Of a stretch of 64,000 nucleotides of DNA, positions 44,135 to 54,460 are shown in pieces. A program made the position numbers and the translations under genes. Every line of letters begins with the position of its first letter. Positions within the stretch are counted from its first letter, which is position 1. A model generated the notes under the pieces. That model had not been told where the DNA came from. It saw nothing but the letters and a program-made list of their open reading frames with translations, and did no database searches. The DNA comes from Antedon mediterranea (Eukaryota > Echinodermata > Crinoidea > Comatulida > Antedonidae): assembly GCF_964355755.1 (NCBI RefSeq), contig NC_092672.1, forward strand, positions 5,084,001 through 5,148,000, in the 5' to 3' direction.

Positions 44135-47100
44135 TCAACAATCATAGTCTAGAATTTCATCCATCAATTCCGGTATATCAATGCTAGCCCATTCCAAGCG
44201 GAACTGTCTGGTGCTTCGATTGAACAAGGCGGACAGGGTCCTCAAGTTAGTTACTTGCATTAGAACCTTTGCAAGGAGCTGTCGATTTTTCCAGTCACGT
44301 CTGGTCACCTCTCGCATCAAGCATTCAAGATACCTTGCCTGTAGCGCTTCAATCTTTTCGACGTCACTTAAACCATTTCGATCTGAAATAATGTTAATAT
44401 ATCAAAATATATTGTATAAGATAAGTGATGTAGTAATTGTTGATAATATTATGTCTATAACAGATGTTTAAGCGGTTTTCATTCATTCATTCACACATTT
44501 ATTCAGTTATTTATTTGACAATAATAACTGGGGTCCACACTAGAAGCAATAGCTTGTCTCATGAGGGCCCTTACAATAGAAATATGCAAAATACATAAAA
44601 AGAAATACTGTATAAAACAGTAAAAAATAAAATATGTCAAAAAAAGAAAGAGATAAAATATTGAGCATAAAAAAAGTAAGTTGTTTAAATGGCTAATAGG
44701 TAACGTTTTACAGATTTGTTGAAAGTAATTAAACATACAGAAAGTTTTATTTTGACAGGGAGATCGTTCCATAGTTAAGGTCTAGCTATTGAAACAAAAA
44801 ATTGATTTCTAGTTAATCTTGTAAAAGGAACATATAAAATTAGCATGTCCCCATAAGGGCTTCTGGGTATTCATAACAAACCTGGACTGAGTAAGACGAT
44901 AGCCATCAGCAGTGCCACTTCATTCTTGACTAGTTTTAAGTTGTTAAAGGAGGACACAAAGATGTTCACATGATCCCACAAACCATCAGAGTACCCAAGA
45001 TAAGAAAGCTGTGAAAGGGAGAACATCTGCTGACATCCAAAAGAAATACTTCTATCTTCAATATAGATATAACCACTTGCACGCATCATCCAGATCTCAA
45101 AGAAACTTCCTTTTAACAGGGTCATCTGGTCTTCCTAAAAGAAGAAATAAATGTTCACAGTCAAGAGAACATTTTTTTTTTTTTATTCTTCCAATACCCT
45201 TTACACACTGCATAATGTATTCTAGTCCTACTTTTTGCAGATGTGAAAAGGATATAAGGGATCATGGCAGTATAAGGGATCATGGCCATAAGGTGAAGGA
45301 AAAATTAAAAGTAATTCCAAAAGTAGTTGTTTCAGTATTAAAGAAAACATGAAGATAGTCGCCTGGAAAACTTCCGGAGATTGTTTCTCACTCATTGTTT
45401 AATTTATTCTGAAAACATTAATAATTTATTTATTTATTAATTAAATCAGAGCCTAAACAGATGTTACTGTATCCCACAGTCAGTGCCATTGTAATAATTT
45501 CCTGCTACCATTCAAGTAAATTCAAGTAAATTTCAAAACCATTTTTCAAATCTTATAAAACCATATTAAAACTACTGATCTTGTCATTTTCAACATTTAT
45601 TCCACAAATATTACAATCAACCTATGTAAAGCCACAGGCCTACATAATTAGCTTGACTACATATGATAATACTATAATCTCATTAGAAAATAATATGAAG
45701 TGTAGATTATTTTTTGTATTATTTTACAAATCGCAATGATAAATGGATCTACCTCTGTCAACAAATAAGTCTCCTCCCACCCTTTTAGGTCTCTGACCTT
45801 AAAAGAATTTAAAAGAAAATTGTCTGGTGGAGGGTGACTACAGTTGAATAGTGAATACCTTTGGTTACTATCTTGTTTTATTACTTTGATCATAATGTTT
45901 GCGGAATAAGCATCAAAATTCTTATGGTCTGTGGTTTACTTGGTTTGATAAAAATAGAAATGTACAAAAAGTTTTACTTACATCATAAAAAATAGTAAAG
46001 TAGCAGGTTAAAAGTTCAGCATTCACGTCAATTGTTTCTTCCTTATCTTAATTCATCAAAACTTACCCAAGATCAGCTCTTCCCAACTTAGATAGATATT
46101 CTATTTTCTAACTACACACATATTCTTTACTTCTATAGTTAAGTTTCACAAGATTTGAAAAAATCTAGCAATAAATGCCACTAATAAAATCCTAATTACA
46201 CTAGATGTTAAAAGTAAATTTTGAATAAAGTTTTATTTCCATTTTTTTAATTAGATTTATTTGCCATAATTTATTAAACCTTATTTTACAAAAAGATGAA
46301 ACAATATGATATATTTCAGCTTAGTATATTTATTTTATTTATGTTCTTCCATAATCTTCTTACTAACTAAATTATTTATGTCAAATATACTATATGGTAG
46401 AATATTAATATATAGAATAATGACCTAGTCATTTTATAGCATTAGCATTAGACTTGCACCTTGAAATACCAAAATAGTACCTTAATTAGGTATAAATACT
46501 TACTTGGGAAAGAGATGTAAAACCTGGTAGACTTTTGCTAAATTGTACAATATTGATGACGGAGGGTGTTAAAACATCAGTTAGGAAAGTTTTCACAGAA
46601 TGGATCTGGCAGTAAAGGTGATGAAGTTGTAAAGAATCTTTATCGGCATTTGCGAAGAATGCAAAATCCATCTCAAAACTGCTAATTGTCAGATCATAAG
46701 TTGATTTTTTCCATTTGTTCTGAACAAGAAGATGTTAATAATATGCAGAAACAAATAAATAAATGGAATAAACAAATTAGAAACATAAGATATGGCAATT
46801 TTTTTTATATAAAAAACCTTTCCAACCAGAGGCACTCATCAATTAAAAATCAAAATTGTAACTTGTAAGACCATTAACTAATCACAAACAATGATTTTTA
46901 ATTGGAGAGAGACACGCTTGACTGCTTTTTAATGATTTGATGCAAACAAAAAATAGAAAGACCAGAAATGTTTGGAAATCCTGTTCATTCATACTTTTCA
47001 TCCACATTAAATCATCAAAAATTGTCAAAGTCGGATTGTAAAAATTTTGGAGTTTTCACACGTGCATGCAATAAAAGAACTGATGCTGTTTGTTGGGTTT

Positions 47101-50100
47101 TCTTCAATTAACTCTATAGTGTCCATCATGGAAAACTTCCTTGGCTTCCTTTATGTTTCAGTGTTCATTGTTCTTTTCCAAAACACGCAAAAAACGACTT
47201 CATTGAAATTTTGATTCATCTATTGTATTCATTCATGATTTTCACAAAAAAAAAATGAACATCATGCAAAAGAAAAATGTTTTAACGATGTGGCATCATC
47301 TCCATTATCATCGATGTCACTAGCATCAAAATCACACACTTCACAGCTGTCACAAGAAATCTCAAAATCAGCAACCTCAATACCTTTCATCACACCAGCA
47401 TAAAAATTAATACCAATGTGATTATCCATTTCACCATCACTACCAGCAACCTCACCACAATCATCAATTGCCAAACATACCAACATCAAGATAATCAACT
47501 TTGCCATGCCACCATCGCCAGCATTAAATTCACCACCACCATCAAGATAATCAACTTTGCCACCATCACCAGCATCAAATTCACCAATACCATCAAGATT
47601 GTCAACTTCACCATCATTACCAACACCAAATTTACCAATACCATCAAGATTGTCAACTTTACCATCATCACCAGCATCAAATTCACTAATACTATCATGA
47701 TGGTCAACTTTACCATCATCACCAGCATCAAATTCACCAATACCATAAAGACTGTCAACTTTACCATCATCACCAGCATCAAATTCACTAATACTATCAA
47801 GATTGTCAACTTTACCATCATCACCAACACCATATCATCAAGATTGTAAACTTTTACCATCATTACCAACATCAAATTCACCAATACTATCAAGATTGTC
47901 AACTTTACCATCATCACCAACACCAAATTCACTAATACCATAAAGAGTGTCAACTTTACCATCATCACCAACATCAAATTCACTAATACTATCAAGATTG
48001 TCAACTTTACCATCATCCAACACCAAATTTACAAATACCATCAAGATTGTCAACTTTACCAGCATCAAATTCACTAATACTATCAAGATTGTCAACTTCA
48101 CCATCATTACCAGCATCAAATTCACCAATACTATCAAGATTGTCAACTTTACCATCATCACCAACACCAAATTTACCAATACCATCAAGATTGTCAACTT
48201 TACCATCATCACCAGCATCAAATTCACTAATACTATCAAGATTGTCAACTTTACCATCATCACCAGCATCAAATTCACCAATACCATAAAGATTGTCAAC
48301 TTTACCATCATCACCAGCACCAAATTTACAAATACCATCAAGATTGTAAACTTTTACCATCATCACCAGCACCAAATTCACCAATACTATCAAGATTGTC
48401 AACTTTACCATCGTCATCAGCATCAAATTCACAAATACCATAAAGATTGTCAACTTCACCATCATCACCAGCACCAAATTTACCAATAGCATCAAGATTT
48501 TTAATTCACCATCATCACCAAAACTTTCAACCTATCAAATTACCAGCATCACCATAATCACCAGCTTGCATCAACCCATCATCAATATCACAAGAATACA
48601 AATATTTTAAATAATTCAAAACCGTGCAATAAAACAAAGGAAAAACAAATCAAACAACCAGTAAACATTGCATGCAGGACAACTTGAATTTTGATTTCCT
48701 GCGCAAACATAAACCATCAGTAGTTAAGGGTACTACATTGCACACAGCAACAGCAGTTCCTCAGTCAATGCTACTAGGTTTAATGACTGGCACTGCAGGC
48801 AATATAACCTGGTAGTGTTGCAATAATTTCATTGATTATCGTCTTACCGATTCTCTTCAATCTCACCGTTAACGATTCCATGCTTTTCGACACCAATCCT
48901 CGCTTCTTCCTTTTTTTCGAAATGTATTTTCTTCTTATTCGTGTTCCTGCTATTTGTAACTGTTTCTTCGTGTTAGTAATAGGTAGTGAATGATAGAAAC
49001 GATTCTCTAACATACAGTAAAAATATACTAGTTCTTCAACGCCAATTAATCTGTGTTCTTTCACACTATTTATAAGTGGTTGATCAATGTCTGTGTACTG
49101 TACATGTTATGCCAGCCAGACATACTGTTTTAAATCTTTACTTTTTTTTGTTGCTGAACACATCACACATGAATATACATATATGTTTAAACACTGTATC
49201 AATCTATACATACCATATTTACAAACAAAAACAATTCTTGAAATTAAATCAATGATTAATCAAAGGAAAGCGGATGGAATACCTGCACCTACTTAACCTA
49301 CCAACAACCCTAAATTTGAAAAATGGCATAATTATTGTAATACCAATGTATAGTAGTTCGACCTTCAACGCAAATTGATTTTTCTATATTATTCTTTATT
49401 TTGTTATTATTTGTTCAGTATAGACTGTGAGGAATTCAAAATTGAATTATGCAAATAATTATACTCCACTACAATATCTCTATCTCTCCTATTTTAGTGT
49501 AATTTTCCATTGTATTGTTTGCTGTATATAGAATGTTTATTATGAAATAAAGTGATCAATAGTCCAATTAAATTTGGTAGTACTGTATGTAGATTAAAAT
49601 AAATACTATTTACTATTAAGGAATATACGACTTACTTGAGTAAAGACATCCTTTTTGAAACATGTTTTATCATAGGCTGCAACTACTATTTGAATGAGTT
49701 CAAACTGCTCTTTATCTTTCTGGTTTCTCTGTTCTATCTTGGCTGGTGTGCTTAAACTCTCCATCTCTTCTAAGTTTTTCTGTTTCTGCTTTTTGGAGTA
49801 TCTTCCAACTCTAACAACTAAAAGAACATAATTTGTATGTTAAATTTCATCATATAATGATTTCAGATTAAAACAATTACGTGTATTCATCAAATCATAA
49901 ATAAATAAAAAAAATGATATGTACCAGTGTTTAAAAAAAATATTGAAATGGGGTCTCAGGAAATCAAGGAGGTTTGTTTAAAAGAAACCCTAGATTACTT
50001 CAAATAAATAATTAAAATTGGTAGTTTGTAGTACCATTACTATCTAAATCATTAGAAAAAATAATAAAACGTTTATGGCATATAGTTACGTATTCCATTA

Positions 50101-50886
50101 TCAGTATGGTATACTCACAATGAATGGACATTCCAACTGCTTGACATTTCTGGTAACGACAATATGCACATCGCCCTCTTGTGGTCTTTTCAATAGTACA
50201 AAAGCCATCTTTTTGGCATTTTATGATCAACGTTTTGTTAGCGATGCATCGCCTAAAAAAGCCCTATAAGAAAATAGGATTGATTATTAAATACTGTAGT
50301 ATGTTCATAAAACGCTCAGACTTCAGTGTAAATTCTGTACAAATTTCGTGATATTAATACAAGTTTTTATTTTTAAATTATTTTTCACACCAGTGTAGGC
50401 GTCTATTAAACAAGAACAACCAAATGCTATATATTTTGTCAATTGAATTGATACCCAAGTACAAGTATACATGTATATTTGACATTTTTGTATTTAAATT
50501 TGAATAGATAATATATCACTTGTAATTTTAGCCGATTCTCGGTACTGTACCTTTTTCTCAAGTATCATAGAAATACTTGGTAATACAACATCACATGTGT
50601 TTCACATTCAAATGTATCTAGTAGTAACCTAACCCTTAAACTAACCTTACATGATACAGGTATCACATGTGATATAAATGAGTGTAGTATGTAAAGATAC
50701 AGCACTGGGATTCCTGTGTTAATTGTACGGATTTGAATTCTACAGGGGAGAACACCGTGTACTTACTTTACATCCTTCACATGAAGCTATCCCATAGTGT
50801 ATCCCTGAAGCACTGTCCCCGCAAACTCGGCATGAAGTGAGCGACGCTTTTGGTTGCATTTTATATTTTTTCGAAGGATGAAGCAT
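44135..50886 (-). CDS. divergent NR1-like nuclear hormone receptor, complete
   Basis: Minus-strand exons 50767-50886, 50119-50263, 49636-49817, 46504-46719, 44882-45134 and 44135-44382, all in phase, 387 residues. The first ATG (50886) has an in-frame stop TAA 15 bases upstream and no AG between, so the A/B domain is only about 18 residues; a second ATG is at 50859. DNA-binding domain: [20 protein letters not shown], zinc Cys 19/22/36/39, P-box CEGCK, then [11 protein letters not shown] and the second finger C56-KDG-C62, C72, C75, ending QKCQAVGMS. The extension [12 protein letters not shown] resembles the VRFGR..K box of NR1 receptors (E75/Rev-erb, E78, PPAR, ROR). The ligand-binding domain has [20 protein letters not shown] (helix 3-4 signature), [15 protein letters not shown] and a terminal AF-2-like PELMDEIL. 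I cannot assign it to a named subfamily. Nuclear, DNA-binding transcription factor; ligand unknown. Confidence 0.95.
44465..44865 (-). mobile_element. LINE 3' fragment in receptor intron
   Basis: Starts at a (ATTC)n-type tract (TTCATTCATTCATTCACACA), which on the minus strand is a 3' tail. It continues with sequence such as GGGAGATCGTTCCATAG, whose minus strand echoes the WN(D/S)LP region seen in the complete LINE. It lies between the last two receptor exons. Confidence 0.5.
47280..48540. repeat. 51-bp minisatellite with open frames on both strands
   Basis: The unit TCACCAGCATCAAATTCACC+AATACCATCAAGATTGTCAACTTTACCATCA is repeated about 20 times or more, with a degenerate left flank from 47280. 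Because 51 is 17 codons, frames stay open across many units: [17 protein letters not shown] on plus, [17 protein letters not shown] and [17 protein letters not shown] on minus. It sits in the receptor intron between 46719 and 49636. Two units carry one-base changes that shift phase, which argues against selection as protein. Confidence 0.95.
48867..49097 (-). other. open segment with splice sites in receptor intron (possible alternative exon)
   Basis: 231 bases bounded on the minus strand by an acceptor (CATGTACAG) and a GTGAGA donor (an alternative GTAAGA donor follows at 48848). It is open in the receptor's phase-0 frame. It encodes [16 protein letters not shown]..., [20 protein letters not shown] and a basic KKRKKR stretch. 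Its neighbours join perfectly without it, and the main model needs nothing here. It could be an alternative exon inserting into the start of the ligand-binding domain, or chance. Confidence 0.25.
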
Positions 50887-51012
50887 ATCAAGATTTAGTT
50901 ACAAATGAATTCAATGCAGGCTTCACGTATCAATGCGACCTCATGCTCTATAAACAGTTTGAACTACTTCCAAATCTCTCAAGTCTACCAAATGTGTACT
51001 GTACTGTACTGT

Positions 51013-51790
51013 AAATCAAAAACCATGGTTCAACCAAAATTGAATGAGCACGGTTCAACCAAAAATGAATGAGCATGGTTCAACCAAACATTAATGAGCA
51101 TGGTTCAACCAAAAATTAATGAGCACGGTTGAACGAAAAATTAATGAACACGGTTCAACCAAAAATGAATGAGCACGGTTCAACCAAAAATGAATGAGCA
51201 TGGTTCAACCAAAAATGAATGAGCACGGTTCTACGAAAAATTAATGAACACGGTTCAACCAAAAATGAATGAGCATGGTTCAACCAATAATTAATAAGCA
51301 CGGTTCAACCAAAAATTAATGAGCATGGTTCAACCAAAAATTAATGAACACGGTTCAACCAAAAATGAATGAGCACGTTTCAACCAAAAATTAAACACGT
51401 TTCAATAAAGAATTAATAAACGTTCAACGAAAAATCTATGAACACGGTTCAATAAAGAATTAATAAACGTTCAACGAAAAATCTATGAAAACGGTTCAAT
51501 AAAGAATTAATAAACGTTCAACGAAAAATCTATGAAAACGGTTCAATAAAGAATTAATAAACATTCAACGAAAAATCTATGAACACGATTCAATAAAGAA
51601 TTAATGAATGTTCAATAAAAAATTAATAAGCACAGTTCAATAAAAAAAATCATGAATGTTAAACCAAAAATGAATGAACACGGTACAATAAAAAAATAAT
51701 GAAAGTTCAATAAAAAATGAATGATCACGCTTCAACCAAAAATGTGTAAACGGTTCAACCAAAAATTAATAATCATGGTTCAACCACTTT
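51013..51790. repeat. 25-bp minisatellite upstream of the receptor
   Basis: Units GAGCACGGTTCAACCAAAAA+TGAAT, about 16 copies, followed by about four copies of a 47-bp higher-order unit (ACGGTTCAATAAAGAATTAA+TAAACGTTCAACGAAAAATCTATGAAA), then degenerate copies. It begins about 130 bases upstream of the receptor start codon, so it lies in or next to the promoter or 5' UTR. Confidence 0.93.
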
Positions 51791-53969
51791 CTTGTCAATT
51801 CCAATCCCCTTATTGGTTCTTGGTATGTGTCATGCATGCCTCCCCTTCGAAATGTGTATGTTTATACCTAGGAAGAAATCACAATCTTATAGCTCCCTTC
51901 ATTTAGCATGGGCTAGAAGCAAAACGATATTTTAAAATTTTTCTTAAATGCTATATAACCATCTCAAATAAAAGAACTTCTTACCTTAGACTTTGCTCAA
52001 TTAAATATAGGTATTCGTTAATAAGTATTCGTTACTAACTTCTGTATACAGAAAACAACTATAACAACACACTCTAAGTCATCACACAGTGCTTCTCTTT
52101 GAGAGATGAAGTCTTATGATTATTCAATGTGGTATCTTCCACATCAATTAGCCAATCTATTACATCATTGGCCAAGATCGATATACGTCATTGTGAAAAA
52201 AAATTGTATAACATTTAACTTTTTATTTATAGATTAGTGTTGATCCAATTAACCACAATGGATTCTTGTAATTTATCATGTTTCAACTAAATGTTAATGT
52301 ATATACCCAACAAGAAATGGAATGATCTTCCAAAAGTATGTTATGCAGTTTTTTTAAAATAATAAATCTATTAGGCCTAAATGTTTATTTTCTCTGACAA
52401 ATTTGATGTATGCCTCTTGTCTATGATATCAGCAATAAAATATTATACATTTGTTTTATTTACATTACAAAAAAAAATCTTATATAATGACTTTTGCGAC
52501 TTTTTGTGATGTGTACATCAACTTTGGCAACGCTATGGTCAAACATGACTTAAAATCCGACAGCTAAAACTTCAAAATCAAATCCCAACAATCATCAATT
52601 TAGCGGAAATAATCCACAGAACGTCAAACGAGAAACCACAAATCCTAAACCAAAAGTTATAATTTCTGTTCAGTAGTTAATTCTGTTGCAATTTGTTGTT
52701 ATTGTCTATGCCGTGACGAGATCATGATAGAATTATGAAAAATTTGACTACGGAGCTAACATTTTAATCTCTAAAATAAATAATGATTATTTTGTCAACA
52801 AATAAGTGAATAATTCATTTTTTATATGATTTTTCTATTCTAAACAAAACATACTTCTTCAGGATCATTTGTTATTACAAAGTATTTTATGGGGGGGGGG
52901 GGGTGTTTATTCAAAGGGATGTGCTTATTGAGGGGAGCCGTGTAATATGGTAACATGTATATATTAATAATGAAATAAATACCCCTTAGAGATATGAAAA
53001 AATACAACATAATTAATATCTTGCATTGTATTTTTCCTTACCTTTTTTGTCAGAGTTTGTCAATAAATGTTATGAAATGAAAATATCGAGAAGTGATCAA
53101 ATACAGTAAAAATGTTATCAAAATGATTGCTAAATTGTGGATCATGTCAATGAATTCTACTACAAATAGTATTATGCCTTTAATCTCTTTTCACTAATTA
53201 TGAAACAATAAAATCACATACAATATGTACTACTTTTAATTCCATATTTATTTTCTTTAAAAAGGCTTAAAAAGTAATTTATAAAAGAATGACTCAACAG
53301 TCAATACAAAAATTCACTATACTTTGGTTAAAATAATTTAGCATAATTTAAATATAGGGTAACTAGTATATTTTACTAAATAAGATATATCTATATACCG
53401 TATATACATAACAAAAGTATGACTTTTTCTGGCTGTTTTACTTTATCGTTGTGATTTAGCTTTTTACTTTAACTTTTCTGGCTGTTTTACTTTATCGTTT
53501 TGATTTAGCTTTTCGCTTTTTTTTTTTGTATCTCCATTGAGATCCAGCCACTGATACCCACAGCATTGTCATTTTTTCAGTAATTTGCCTTTGGATCTAT
53601 ACGAATATGAGCACTGTTTCTATAATTTACAGTATGATTTATATATAATTTACACAGTGCTACGCAACATCATTGATTTATATATATATATATATATATA
53701 TATCTATATAGTCAGCCACATCATACCACACATCAAGACTCGCCCTCAACACCCTGTGTTACATAAAAATGATCGCGTAAATTTCTTACCACTTACGTAG
53801 TACAGATACCGTATACCCTAAAATTCTCAAACACTCCCCCTGCCGGCCCACTGTCTTCTTGTACACAGAAGCATTTCCTGTTTAACATTGTTGCAATAGT
53901 TGCGCCACCCGTTGCATGCGTTGTATTTGTATATTTATACGGTACCGTTCTTATTTTTGTTTGAATTAT

Positions 53970-54127
53970 TATTATTATTTTAGGGGTCAATGTGAGACAA
54001 GTTCTACTTCTAATTTTGATCCCTAAGATGGTCTTATATTAATTGTTTATGATTGTTTATTGTAATATTGTTTGTTATATATTGTGACCATCTTAAATAA
54101 ATGTATTATTGAATTGAATTGAATTGT
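53970..54127 (+). mobile_element. LINE/SINE 3' end with (TTGAA)n tail
   Basis: GGGTCAATGTGAGACAAGTT to GTGACCATCTTAAATAAATG, then ATTGAATTGAATTGAATTG. A short pentamer tail after an A/T-rich 3' UTR is typical of CR1/L2-like retroposons. A similar ending with a repeated TTGATTGATT tail follows at 54130-54190. Confidence 0.55.
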
Positions 54128-54460
54128 CAAGCACCTTTGAACACTATTTGTATGGATACCGGCACTATTTAAGTCTGATTGATTGATTCCAATTTCAGTA
54201 GCCCCACAAGCCTAAGAAAACCCATCAAACATCAGTCTTCACTTCAAACGATGTCTGGGTTGCAGATTATTAAATTAAAAAAAAAAACTGAACTTTAACC
54301 CTTTGAATACCCATTAAGGTACACTTATTTTTCTACCCACAATTAAACATTGCCTTGGGCAACGAAGTTGGACTGGCGCCATATAAATAAAACAACTGAT
54401 TGATAATAATGTTACTGAGTGATTGTGTACTAGTAAATGCGTTTCAATCTCTATTTTCTT

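Larger units (their letters stand above)
50887..54460. other. interval between nuclear receptor and HPS4
   Basis: No gene. Besides the minisatellite it holds a 13-G run near 52891 followed by a TTTATT-type element, a roughly 50-bp direct duplication at 53421-53515 (CTGGCTGTTTTACTTTATCG twice), a (TA)n tract at 53671-53702 and LINE-type 3' ends near 53970-54125. HPS4 3' UTR should lie at the right end. Confidence 0.5.

Noticed and set aside
46504-46671. Receptor exon starting at the in-frame ATG (MDFAFF...)
   Set aside because: A better acceptor (TTCTTGTTCAG) at 46719 keeps phase 0 and restores the conserved region before it.
47418-48495. Overlapping 140-180 codon ORFs on both strands
   Set aside because: They are readings of the 51-bp minisatellite (17 codons per unit). 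No splice context, no homology, frames on opposite strands equally open.
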